Assembly (NCBI GenBank): GCA_001692895.1
Contig: KV748181.1
Span: forward strand, 1,927,640-1,991,639
DNA from: Cenococcum geophilum 1.58
Taxonomy: Eukaryota; Ascomycota; Dothideomycetes; Gloniales; Gloniaceae
Direction: 5' to 3'
Length of the DNA: 64,000 nucleotides
The notes below the pieces were generated by a model that did not search any database, was not told where the DNA came from, and was given only the letters and a program-made list of their open reading frames with translations. A program made the position numbers and the translations under genes. Below, in pieces: positions 40,476 to 50,619 of this stretch. Position 1 is the stretch's first letter; each line of letters begins with the position of its first letter.

Positions 40476-41628
40476 ATGGCGCTTCGCATGCTGAGGGTAT
40501 TGGCCTTTATTTCAGTATCTTCCGTATCTGCTTTCCGTAATACCTCGCCGTTTTTCCTCTTCTCAACCGACAAGTGCGCCACCGCATCTCCTTCCGCATT
40601 CCGCCCAAAGCTAATTACTTCTAGGCTCGCAGAAAGCTTCGAGGCCATCCATCCTCAGCTCGTCACCTCTGCTAACATTAATTCGCAAGTCCTCGAGTCT
40701 CTTAAGCACTGCCCCTCGGCCACCTACTTCATCGTTCATCAAGATAAGGTATCATCAAGCGATTACTCAGACGGGCGTTCCACACCCTACCTAAGCCGGT
40801 GGCTCGGAGGCGCAGATAAGAGCATCGCCTCCAGTGCCATCGTGCCTGAAGTTCTCGGAAGCGTAGATGAGGTAACAATAAGGGACTATTTGAAAACACG
40901 CTGCGGAGCGGAGAGTGTATCAATTAGCGGAGCAGGTACGTGCCCATGGCTTACAGGTTATCCCTCCAGTCAAAGAGGGCATTGCTAAAGAAAAGTTCAG
41001 AGAGCCAAATTCCCGAGGTCACCTTTTCTCCTCGTATAGTCAACATTCATTTTCCTGCGTTACCCTCAGAAGATCGTGCATCGACGCTCGCCGGGTATGG
41101 TACGGCCGCCTCCAAATCCATAATTTTCAGTAAGGCATGAACTGATATTCCTAAAGATTCATTCCTCGACACTGTTATCTCTAGCAAATTAGGTAATGAG
41201 AAGTACACCGTCATCTACATCACTACTCCTCAAGGTGAAGAGCAGTCTGCACTACAATACCAGGCACAACAAATTTACGAAATGGACGATCCATTCCCAA
41301 CAGCGATGCATACGGAATTGAGGCGCGATATTGAGAGTCACGCAAAGGACGTTAAGTCTGAAGGCGGCCTGTTTGAGCGATACCAGTTCCTCTCCCCAGG
41401 TACGAGTTTTTACGACTTACAACTTTCAAACAGGCTCAATCACTTCATGCCGATAGAATTAGTTAAACTTACTCATATCGGATTCATCTAGGCATCTTCA
41501 TGGGTCTCACAGCCAGTTTACCCCTCCTTCTCATTCTTTACGTTGGCATCAGGGCAGTGTCTAGCTTGGAAGTCTCGTATTTTGCGTTCAGTAAAGAGAT
41601 GGGACCAGCGGGGCAGAAGAAGCAATGA
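40476..41628 (+). CDS. BIG1: Big1-like ER membrane protein (cell-wall glucan / V-ATPase assembly type)
   Basis: Predicted ER type I membrane protein of the fungal Big1 family, needed in yeast for beta-1,6-glucan and related to V-ATPase accessory proteins. Exons 40476-40935, 41001-41099, 41157-41399 and 41492-41628 give 312 residues. A signal peptide (MALRMLRVLAFISVSSVSA) precedes FRNTSPFFLFST, the family's N-terminal hallmark. The lumenal part has LKTRCGAESVSISGA, then RIVNIHFPALP and DSFLDTVISSKLGNEKYTVIYITTP. One C-terminal TM segment (GLTASLPLLLILYVGI) precedes a short tail ending KEMGPAGQKKQ. Introns 1 and 2 were placed from frame and homology; acceptors at 41000 and 41156 are the only ones keeping frame. 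Moderately sure of the family name. Confidence 0.75.
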
Positions 41629-42415
41629 TGCTTGGTGTATGTTTGTATACTCTCATGTCAGAAGACGGGGTATTTGGCGTTAATGTACCATATCAATAGT
41701 ACGAACTTTCCGTGCCAGTTCGGAATCCGAAGACTGTATTTATCAAAATGAATAGTTTTATATGAAGCATGAGCAGAGCATTATTTCCTGAAGTGAACTA
41801 TTCAGAAACAGCCGAGAGATATCTAAATTACCTTGGAGTCTTGGGACGTATCCGTTGGAGTTTCTTCGACTTTATTTCCCCAAGCATCTTGGAATCTGAA
41901 TAGCCAAACATGAGAGGCCGGATCTCCGTATCGGAGCTTACCCGATCAGATACTGCCATGGATCTATTTGGTTAAAGCTCAATTATTTCATCGTCGTAAT
42001 CCATAAATAGGGATTCGAGGCATGAACTAAACTTGTTTCTACCTTTTTTCACTTCGCACACCAAGCTCTTCCTGCTAATCACCTGTTTACATAGAGTCTG
42101 ACTTGCTGCAGACAGATTTCCGGCCCTAGGTACGTATTGCTCTGGACTCGGCTAAAGAAAAGAAGATCTGCAAGCAGGGTGATATACGCTAGTACTGCGC
42201 ATTCTTCAATCGCGTACCCAGAGGCCGGGCGGCTCGGAATTAGGGTCCTTATATAATCATAATCACCAATTTTGGGCGATTGTATTGATTATGTGCATTC
42301 CCGACCCACCTTTTTCCCAAACAGATATGCCAAAAGAATCTTTGGTCTCCGACGGTTGCAGTTAGGCATCACGCAAAACCGGAGATGACCAGATCCCTAA
42401 CTCTTATCCTGACTA

Positions 42416-42829
42416 CGGAGGTCGCTAATAGCCAATTGCACCTTCCCGATTAGGCAGTTAGGATACGTTTCTTTAGGGAACTCTCTGCAGAGGCTTAAAA
42501 ATGCCGGGATTTTGTATATAATATACCTAGACGTTAATTAGGCATAAATAACATGGAGAATTGAGGCCGTAAAAGCTTCTGCCTAAGCAGAAAAGGATGC
42601 AATCTGCGGTCGCACAATTCTGGGGCGCCTAAGTACCCTGGTAGAAGCCGTTAACTACTAAAGCAGAGGCTTCTGCAACCCTAATTTACTGAATTTTTTG
42701 CCTCATTAACGACTAGATGGATTTTAAATAAAATGTTGGTGTTTTTAATGCTCTTAAAGGTAGTTATTGCGGGTGGTAAGCTTGGGTGTCCTAACTGCCT
42801 AATCGGGAAGGTGCAATTGGCGACCTCCG
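42416..42829. mobile_element. MITE-like element with ~45-bp terminal inverted repeats and TA target duplication
   Basis: Left end CGGAGGTCGC at 42416 and right end GCGACCTCCG at 42829 are inverted copies. The match continues through CAATTGCACCTTCCCGATT and AGGCAGTTAGGA, about 45-50 bases, with a 7-base insert (TAATAGC) in the left arm. TA lies immediately outside both ends (42414-42415 and 42830-42831), as for Tc1/mariner/pogo-type insertion. There is no internal coding sequence, so a non-autonomous element is likely. The interior has shorter palindromic pieces (GCAGAGGCTT and AAGCTTCTGC types). Confidence 0.8.
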
Positions 42830-43614
42830 TATACGTGCTTGTACCTCAACAGCAGGCGCTACAGTGCAGTATTTCGTTAGCATTGTAATGTTGAGGTGTT
42901 TTGGTGCGGCTTGCTAATAAAATTGCGCTAGCTGGGGTGCCTGCAGCATGCTAACTCACACGAAGGGATAGTGGTGTTCCCGCACGAACCACTTACCCTA
43001 ACCCTGACGTTGCAAGGGATAAGGCAACCTTCATAATCGGGCAAAAAACAAGCACGATTGGCCCGTCTGGTCTTTGCCCAGTGTGACTCGGATAACGTAG
43101 TTGGCATACAACTATTAGCCATCCTGCGCTGCAGTCCCTGCTGGGCCCACACACACCAGCTGCACGGAAGAGATAGCGCGAGGCAGACATCTGTAGAAGG
43201 AAGCACGAAAGTTGTTTGTCCAGTGGCTCGCTTGGTCGCCAGCACATGCCAATGGTACTAGCAGAGGCTACAGTATCCTGCAACTTTATTATGACCTCAC
43301 AAATCATAACACACGTGACCTTGAAATGACTTTAAAGAAATGGCTTTGCCATCACAGAGGATACTGTAGGCTGGCGTGAGCTCTCTGAGATTCGGTGACG
43401 TAGTGCTGTAGCTTTGTGGCGATGCTGGGTGTGGCTTTTATTACCTTCGCCACAATATGCCTTTAGCATTCTGCTTCCTTCCTCAGAACAAAACAGCTCA
43501 CTTCCACGCTTTCGTCCCCTCACATAGTGGTACTCTTCATATCACTCTCCCATGAGAATTCTCTCCTCTCATCCAGTTTTACGCGGAAGTGGGAAATCAA
43601 GTTGCAGCAAAGCC

Positions 43615-43625
43615 NCCCCCCCCCC
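43615..43625. other. ambiguous base (N) beside a poly-C run
   Basis: The only N in the window, at 43615, is followed by an uninterrupted C run to 43625. This marks a homopolymer the assembly could not resolve; the local length is unreliable. It lies in non-coding sequence. Confidence 0.9.
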
Positions 43626-44125
43626 GTTGGTCTTAGCCAACAGTTTTGGTTCATTCCGAGAGCCACTCACACGAGACTAAACTGAGAACTGATTGTCACA
43701 CACACTCGCCCGCAACTTCTAACCAGTAAATATCTGCCACATTTTACTTGGTGAGCTGGTGTGATGTGCATATTCATCTCCATTGGCTTTCAAAATGCAC
43801 GAACACCTCATTAGGTTCGTAGAGAGAGCACCCCGTAGATTCCTTCCATGGACTGCATGCCTTGCCCCACATTAACCGCGCCCACTAGCATTTCAGTTGC
43901 TTTGAATGCAAACGGATGAGCTCTGTGGATTTAAGTTGCTATTTCCATGACATCCCTTTTTCCAATCTGCGCGGATCCAAATCGTTTTCCCCGAAGTGTT
44001 AACCTTATCTATTCACTGTACTTCGAGAGACAAGTAAGTCCTTTGGCGTTGTACCACGTTTCTCGCCATAACCGATACGTTTAGATAGTTAACATATTCA
44101 ACTAGTAAAAAAATTTATTCTCACA

Positions 44126-45790
44126 ATGTCGTCGAAACAAAGTAATGCCAGTGCCACGTCCGTTAAGAGCGGTAGTGAGACATCTACAACTACTGCAAGT
44201 AAAGGTCCAGCAACCGAACAGGATCCTGCTCGTGAGAGAGGAAAGGTAAACAAGCTCGTGAAGGAAATAGCAGGCCTTTTTGGACAACTCACCAAACATA
44301 CGACAGAGTTATCCGACTATGAGAATATTGTCCTAGAGCGCGATGATTTGAAGAAGAGACTTGAAGAGAAGAATGTAGAGCTGAAGATGAAACTTGCAGA
44401 GAAGGATAAAGAACTGGCGACAAAAGACGCAGAGTTGAAATTATTGAAGTTGGCAAAAGGGTCACAACTGGACGAGTTTATGGCTAAATATGACGAGTGG
44501 AAAGACAAAGAAGCAGCTCTACAAAAAAAAGCAAAGGCGGATATTGAGGCGGTGAAGAAAGATCATAAAGAGGCAGTGAGGGCGACGACCGAAGAGCTTG
44601 AAATTTGTCAATCCAACCTAGCCCATTTTGAGGTGAACCTAATTGCGGCGGATCGGCACATAGACACGTTGAACAACCAGCTCGCAGATTATGGCGGGCA
44701 ACTGCAGTACTGGAACGGGTTTGTTCAACAATTCGAGAAATTAGACACTGTAGCCACGTGAGTGTAGAGCTACTAGTTGTCCTTCGTTAAGTTTGCTCTA
44801 ACGTGTATTATAGGAAAGCAAGAATCGAAAGGCTGTACAAAACATGCTATCGCAGTATCCACGATGACTTTCACATCGATATTGTCTTGGACTCTATGGT
44901 AAGTTCCCATTACGTCGCTATTGATTGATGCTGAGTACTAATTAACTCCATTATAGAAGCCTGATGATTGGGAGAATCACATTTCTGGACTTAAGCTATC
45001 CTTGCCTCATTCGAACTCAGAACCTGCGAAACTCGCTCGTGTTGCTGCTGCAATGCATTTACTCGCCAATCATTTGAATTCTGTCGTTTTCCAACCATGC
45101 CACATACCTAATTCTCACAGCCAGAGTACCGCGATAGACCATATTCTTGGAAACCAGGTTTTCGCTGATCCTAGAGCAGCGTTAATGATGCGTGGCCTTC
45201 TGCTGTCAACGTACACACGAGAAGAATTTAGTGATCAGGTTCAAAAGAACGCGCACCAAGGAAAAGACGCATTGCTAGAGAAGCTATGCTTTATGACTAG
45301 TGATGGCGGTATCACTTTCGCCGGGAAATTGGACGGCATCTTAAATCAAGCTGCAAATTTGTGGGCAGAATTCCAGTACGTCCAGGAAACAATAGAGGCT
45401 GTCGGCGTGAACGAGCAAGCACTTTCTGGCTGGGCCTGGTGCTACGATAAAGAGTTCGGGCAGCCACCACAAGAGCCTCAACAAGATTTGCTGGATCTGT
45501 TTCCTGGGTTTTGGGTCCTTGAGGGCAGTACCGAGCTTTATAAGGGCCATGCGCTTTGGAAAGGCCAAGAGCACATAAATGCGGCGCATATAGAGTTGCA
45601 AAAATCAAGGCCAAGAGGGTTTGGTTTTGCCGCGAATATCAAGGCACCACCAGGAGGAAGACATAGGAGGTCTGTATCCAGCAGCGGTGGAACTTTTGTT
45701 CCAATACCTTCACCAACCAGCCCAACGATTAGTAGGATGTCGGGCTTTTCAGATAGAAGCAGGTTCGGTATGAATGGAAGCCGAGGCTAG
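44126..45790 (+). CDS. coiled-coil protein of unknown function
   Basis: Exons 44126-44757, 44814-44898 and 44957-45790 give 516 residues. A Ser/Thr-rich start (about 35 residues) is followed by a Lys/Glu heptad-rich coiled coil from about 45 to 190 (ERDDLKKRLEEKNVELKMKL). The spliced middle reads TKARIERLYKTCYRSIHDDFH, and the C-terminal half is helical (AKLARVAAAMHLLANHL, ADPRAALMMRGLLLSTYTREEF). It ends in a Ser/Pro/Arg tail. I recognise no catalytic motif. The arrangement (N-terminal coil, then a globular helical domain, then a disordered tail) is seen in many lineage-specific mould proteins. It sits between two transposon-like blocks. Protein-coding status is well supported by three frame-consistent exons; function is unknown. 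Confidence 0.78.
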
Positions 45791-45950
45791 ATTCAAGAAG
45801 GGAAGCATAAGCGGAAGCCGTAGAGTTGGGGAATGTGGTTGTAGGCGTTTAGGGAGTCCTCTGCTATTACTTACCTTGTTTATTTCTTCAAAGGTTTCTC
45901 TAGCTCGAAATATTTACCCTTTCCCCCTCCCGTCATGATTCCTTACCATC

Positions 45951-46455
45951 TTAAATAGACTTGATTAGGATATTGGCCGAATGTGCGATTAACTGGGGTC
46001 GGCTTAGTGAATACCTCATTGTTAATAGACTCGAGCTCGCGGTATCTACTGGATTTAATTGGGCACTTGCATTGAACCGGGTTCTCCGATTGGTTGGTCT
46101 CTTATCGAAAGCATTGTTTGCACTACATAAGCGACGCAGCAGATCATCAAACCAACCGGGCACGAAGCCGCAGCAAGGTGGTCCTTTGCTTAAGCAGCAG
46201 GCCCTCCGCGGAGAAGAGAACTCCTTCCGGAGCAGATTTCTCCACCCAGTTACCCTCCTCCAAGTCCACGATCTGGGCCAGACCATCTTCACTACGATGC
46301 ATAGACGGGGAAAGGTATTCCACCCCCGCTTGCAAAGGTCTCCATTGGGCCTGTGGAGTCTGTCCCTCCGACCGGCTGCCTTGGGCAGGAGAGGTATCAT
46401 ATTGCAAGTTTACGTGCAAACCCGGGACGTGCACTTGCAGCAACGCGTTCTCCAT
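45951..46455 (-). pseudogene. possible gene relic, minus strand
   Basis: A minus-strand open frame at 46455-46147 (MENALLQVHVPGLHVNLQYD...) has protein-like composition, with acidic and hydrophobic spacing such as GLAQIVDLEEGNW. It stops after ARLV. Another minus-strand frame over 46400-45951 continues with PGWFDDLLRRL. Together they could be one gene broken by a frameshift or an unseen intron. I recognise no domain. Confidence 0.25.
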
Positions 46456-46858
46456 ATCAAATGAATGGCTAGCAGCCTCGCCTTTCCGTAAGCATAACGG
46501 TTCCTTTTGTACTAGCTAGTCGTGGTCTCAGAAAAGTTGGACGTGGCTACTGATAGGGGTCGGCGGAAGCTAAGCGTGGTCACCGATGGAATCATTGGGA
46601 AAGATTTCTCTAATAAAGGAGGGTATTTTTAGTCTATCCTCTAGCTAAATAAACTGTCTTTACCGTATATTTAGCCAAATATTAAAGTAGGACATCTATT
46701 TTTAGCTAAGGATTATATTATAAAACCCTAGGTCTAGGATATAAAATGGGATACTATATTAGTGTTATCTATTAAGAGAAATATATAACTTTAAGATATA
46801 GGTAGCCGGTTAACCTACTTAGCTATTATAGCCTTTTACCTAGACAGGCTTCTCTAGT

Positions 46859-47519
46859 AGACGTGATTTTGTAATTCGGAAGACGGCGTAGGTTATTCCG
46901 ACGCTAGCTAAAAAATCACGTCTAAGCTCGCTAAGGTAATAGGGCTTGTTACCTCAGCGAGCTCAGACGTGATTTTTTTTAGCTAGCGTCGGAATAACCT
47001 ACAGTGGTGTGCACGACCAGCTTCACCCCCTTTAGCGAGTTGCAGATTCGGTACGCGCATCCAATTTCGCCTGGTTGCCACCAGCTGTACATAGTAATTG
47101 TAGCGAAGCCGTATGCTTGGCTACAAGAACATTACTTCTGGCGGCCTTCCTCCGCAGTGTCGTGATCTTTGTCAAATATCGTGAGGCTCCCACCCGTACG
47201 ATATTGCCAAATTTCGTCAACCTCTTTGCAGAGACAGCGTTGTATTCGCGTTTTGGCGAGCATAATGGAGGCATAGTTAAGGGGGAGAAAAGGAAGCGTC
47301 GTCTTCAATTTGATTCTCCTGGCCAACCAAGGCGATTCTCCAGGGCAACCAAAAAGGTCCTTGCGTGCAGCCACAGTCGTTCGCTACAATTACTATGTAC
47401 AGCTGGTGGCAACCAGGCGAAATTGGATGCGCGTACCGAATCTGCAACTCGCTAAAGGGGGGGTGAAGCTGGTCGTGCACATCACTGTACGCCGTCTTCC
47501 AAATTGCAAAATCACGTCT
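46859..47519. mobile_element. outer inverted-repeat element (long TIRs), disrupted by a nested element
   Basis: Left terminus AGACGTGATTTTG (46859) and right terminus CAAAATCACGTCT (ending 47519) are inverted copies. The arms continue through GGAAGACGGCGTACAGTG, CACGACCAGCTTCACCCCC, TTTAGCGAGTTGCAGATTCG and on to TAATTGTAGCGAA, so each arm is about 150 bases once the nested insertion is removed. The arms differ mainly by C/T changes. The central part (47110-47370) has no TIR and no clear protein. The target duplication is not resolved. Confidence 0.78.
46891..46999. mobile_element. 109-bp palindromic element nested in the left arm of the outer element
   Basis: GGTTATTCCGACGCTAGC at the left end is inverted at the right end (GCTAGCGTCGGAATAACC). 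Nearly the whole element folds back, with about 48 paired bases per arm, a short loop near 46942-46950, and only length variation in an A/T run plus two transitions. TA flanks both sides (46889-46890 and 47000-47001). The opposite arm of the outer element carries the same sequence uninterrupted, GGCGTACAGTG with a single TA (on the + strand CACTGTACGCC, TA at 47488-47489), which is the empty site. Confidence 0.85.
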
Positions 47520-47828
47520 GATAAGTTAGCCTTTGGCGAGATTTGTTAAAAACGTAAGCAAAAATCTTAGTTTTAGCGATTTTATAAAGGGATTTCCTCT
47601 ACAACGTAATAAAATAAAGTCTTTAAAAGTTCATAGATATATCTTAGAGGGCTACTTTATATACTAACAGCTTTAGAATTATATTGTCCCCTTCTAAATC
47701 TAAGATTAATCTCGTTAAAGTTAAAATCCCCGTTATTAAAAGCGTAAGTACCTTTACGTACCCTTATATACGGGCCCACGTAAGGTATAAAAAGCCTAAA
47801 ATCTTATAATCTATAGAGCTAGGTCTCC

Positions 47829-48256
47829 TAACGTAATCCACAAGCAAGCTGGCACCACAAGCATCCTAGCACCCTTAAAACCCACCAAATTTACACTTTA
47901 ATATCTTAACAACCACTTAATAATAATTTTTAATAATTTAGACCTAGACTTTTATATACACTCTACAGCTTCTATTAAAGTTGCATAGTAATTAGTTTAG
48001 TGGTTCTTAAGATATAGTCGTATTACGGTATTTTGGCTTATTTTGGCCCCCAAATTATAATATCTTAAAAACTACTAAATTAAGTGCTATGCAACTTTAA
48101 TAGAAGCTGCAAAATGTATATGAAAATCCAAATATAAATTATTAGAATTTATTATTAAGTGGTTGTTAAGATATTAAAGTATGGATTTTTAAACTTTTAG
48201 TGAGTTTTGAGGGTGCTAGGATGCTTGTGGTGCCAGCTTGCTTGTGAATTACGTTA
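47829..48256. mobile_element. 428-bp fold-back (near-complete palindrome) element
   Basis: The left end TAACGTAATCCACAAGCAAG is mirrored by CTTGCTTGTGAATTACGTTA at the right end. Pairing continues through CTGGCACCACAAGCATCCTAG, ATATCTTAACAACCACTTAA and GCTTCTATTAAAGTTGCATAG down to a centre near 48043. The mismatches are mainly C/T or G/A. There is no coding capacity. Ends with TA are consistent with the TA-target family seen elsewhere in the window, though the duplication itself cannot be separated from the termini. Confidence 0.8.
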
Positions 48257-48378
48257 AGTAATTTGATATAATTTTTACCTTAAAATATATTGTAGAGAGA
48301 TTAATTAATTTTGTTGGGGTTTATAAGTTTTCCTTACAAAAAAAGCTTATGCTTCCATACAAATCTCGCTAAAGTCCC

Positions 48379-48447
48379 TCAGACCAAGAAATCGATCAAA
48401 TATCCAAAGGAGATTAGCGCGCCAGCGCAATCGATTTCTTAGTCTGA
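48379..48447. repeat. hairpin with 18-bp arms
   Basis: TCAGACCAAGAAATCGAT (48379-48396) pairs with ATCGATTTCTTAGTCTGA (48430-48447) with one C/T difference. Flanking words CTCGCTAAAG and AAGGTAATAGAGCTTG echo the loop side of the 109-bp element, so it may be a degraded relative. Confidence 0.7.
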
Positions 48448-48840
48448 GCTTCTAAGGTAATAGAGCTTGCATGATGTCAAGTGATGATTAAGCTGACAAA
48501 GCTGCATGAAAGATTGGAAGCCTGCAGGTACCAGTCCAAGAATAGTGCATAATAGCCGTCAAACGCAGTTAGCTTACCATCGTTCAGGTACATCATTGCA
48601 AAAATTTGTCGATCCTTCAAAGCAGAGCGGGGTCTTAGATTACGGGGCTAGTCAGTTAGATAGAGCTGACAAACTTGGCGAGTTGACTAATCCAATCTAA
48701 TTGCATAGTAATCCGTTTAACAAAACTACCTAGTTGGGTAAATAGCATTTTTCTATAAAACAGCATGCTCTAGGGCTTGATGCACTGCACCTGTGGCAAT
48801 TCTCTACTACTTTTAGGTGCTTCAATTGTATCTTGACGAA

Positions 48841-49920
48841 ATGATAGCCTCCAGTTACAAATATGGCCTTCTCACATTCTTCATATTCTTTTGCTCTCTT
48901 TTCCATCCTCTTCATACCCTCGCCGCAACGATATCATTGCGAGATAAACCAGAACCTTTCACCCATGATCTCATAACAACAGTTCATCAATTTCCCAATG
49001 AAACCTGGCTTGAAAACATCGCCGTGCGATCCAATGGTCAGCTGCTCGTCACTCGTATTGACCAGCCCGAGCTCTACCAGGTGGACCCATTCCCACCGCA
49101 CGGCGCGATTCTCGTGCATAACTTCACTGAAGCACATGCCCTGGGCTTGCTGGGAATCGCAGAGATCGAACAGGACGTATTTGCGGTGATCGCAGGAAGC
49201 TGGAGCGATAAAACCTTGAACTACACGGCCGGCAGTTACTCCGTGTGGCGCGTAGATCTACGCTCCTATTATTCGGCTAGCCCAAAGGTGTCAAAAATCA
49301 CTGATATACCTTCGGGTTTATTTCTGAATGGCATGACGCTACTCCCTGAGACTCCGCAGACCGTTTTAATTTCCGACTCAGCCGCTGGAGTTGTGTATCG
49401 CCTCAACACAATAACAAGCGCGTATGACATTGTACTAGAGGACGACACGATGAAGCCGGCCGCAGACGCCTTTGTAGTTCCAGGAATCAATGGCGTACGA
49501 TATCATGACGGTTACCTCTACTACACGAACAGTTTCAAAGAACTCTTTTGCCGAGTGGCAGTGAACCCGTCTACCGGACAGGCACTAGGAAGGTATGAGG
49601 TCCTAGCTACTGGCCTTATCGGGGACGATTTCGCCCTTGCTGTATCTGGAGACGGTACCATCACCGCGTACATTACAGGTAACCCGAGCAACCTTCTAAC
49701 CCGGGTTGAGATTAAGCCTGATAATGTAGAGGTTAAAGTCGTAGCTGGAAATAAAAACTCTACAGTTATTGCGGGGGACACGGCCGCAGCATTTGGAAAG
49801 ACAAACAAGGATGAAGGGATCTTGTATATTGTTACGAATGGGGGTATCGCAGCGCCTGTAAATGGCACTTTTATTGAAGGGGGGAAGGTCCTTGCTGTTC
49901 AGGTTACAGAGCTGGATTAG
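48841..49920 (+). CDS. secreted SMP-30/gluconolactonase-like beta-propeller protein
   Basis: Single-exon protein of 359 residues from the ATG at 48841; the frame upstream opens only with GTG. A signal peptide is evident (YGLLTFFIFFCSLFHPLHTLAA). The rest shows repeated short beta motifs of a six-bladed propeller: WLENIAVRSNGQLLVTRID, GLLGIAEIEQDVFAVIAG, FLNGMTLLPETPQTVLISDS and GINGVRYHDGYLYYTNS, the last resembling the SMP-30 metal/lactone site region. N-glycosylation sites (NET, NFT, NGT, NST) fit secretion. Substrate is unknown; such proteins occur both as lactonases and as uncharacterised members of metabolite clusters. It begins directly after the repeat block. Confidence 0.82.
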   Translation: MIASSYKYGLLTFFIFFCSLFHPLHTLAATISLRDKPEPFTHDLITTVHQFPNETWLENIAVRSNGQLLVTRIDQPELYQVDPFPPHGAILVHNFTEAHALGLLGIAEIEQDVFAVIAGSWSDKTLNYTAGSYSVWRVDLRSYYSASPKVSKITDIPSGLFLNGMTLLPETPQTVLISDSAAGVVYRLNTITSAYDIVLEDDTMKPAADAFVVPGINGVRYHDGYLYYTNSFKELFCRVAVNPSTGQALGRYEVLATGLIGDDFALAVSGDGTITAYITGNPSNLLTRVEIKPDNVEVKVVAGNKNSTVIAGDTAAAFGKTNKDEGILYIVTNGGIAAPVNGTFIEGGKVLAVQVTELD

Positions 49921-50619
49921 TAGTTCAATATACAGGGAATGCGCAAAGTTCTGATGATCGAACTAGGGGGCGGTGACTCCATTATTGTACGAAAACCGAA
50001 AAAGAGCAAAAAGCCAATGTGTTAAGTAGGTCTAAGAGAAACTATGGTGCAGAAAATAATATACAATCAATCACAAAATTGAAAAGACATCTTTCATATT
50101 TATAAATGACGAGAAGAAGAGAGAATTGAAGGTGGTGCATCTAGGAGATCTCTCTAGGTGATATACAGAGTCCATATTCCTTGTGGAAATATCTGAGTAT
50201 TTAGTTCAGCCGAATTAGGTAGCATGACGGAGAAGCCGCAATTAGTTGCTTCTTTAAGAGCTTGCGGGGTACGTTCCGTAGTGACCCTAGTCGTCAATGT
50301 GATATAGGATAGATGCATTACCCCGTGGGTACCATTACAGTGAGATTAAGCTCCTGTGGAAGGGGGTGTTGTGTGCACTCGCTTCTATATTTTCTCGAGG
50401 CCTTTTGGAGCCATGTAAACAGAACGGACTTCTCGAACAATCCTTCCTGCCTCAATTTAGGTCTTTCAGGCACTCTCCGGCTTCCCCAGCCGACCCGCAA
50501 CTTCTTATGGGGGGCTTTATTCCTCCAGTCGGGAGAGACGGAACGGACGATAGACCCGACCGGGGTTCAAAACCCTCCTATTCTTACGTTTCTGTGGTAG
50601 CTATATGTATGTTACATCC
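49921..50619. other. convergent spacer, propeller gene / ILM1
   Basis: 699 bases. The motif GGGTTCAAAACCC near 50565-50580 resembles a tRNA B box, but no cloverleaf can be built, so no tRNA is called. Nothing else is supported. Confidence 0.4.

Larger units (their letters stand above)
41629..44125. other. 2.5-kb gene-free stretch with an inverted-repeat element and an ambiguous base
   Basis: No gene is supported. It contains the TA-flanked 414-base inverted-repeat element at 42416-42829 and an N at 43615 followed by ten or more C. The rest is unremarkable, AT-richer than the flanking genes. Confidence 0.5.
45791..48840. other. AT-rich, repeat-filled 3-kb block
   Basis: No intact gene. 45951-46500 is GC-balanced and may be a gene relic. 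From about 46560 the sequence is very AT-rich with few C/G, looking like C-to-T-mutated (RIP-type) repeats. It contains the nested inverted-repeat pair (46859-47519), the fold-back element (47829-48256) and a hairpin (48379-48447). Confidence 0.6.

Noticed and set aside
50535-50590. tRNA-like GGGGTTCAAAACCC box
   Set aside because: Neither T stem, acceptor stem nor an A box can be paired properly; a cloverleaf cannot be built.
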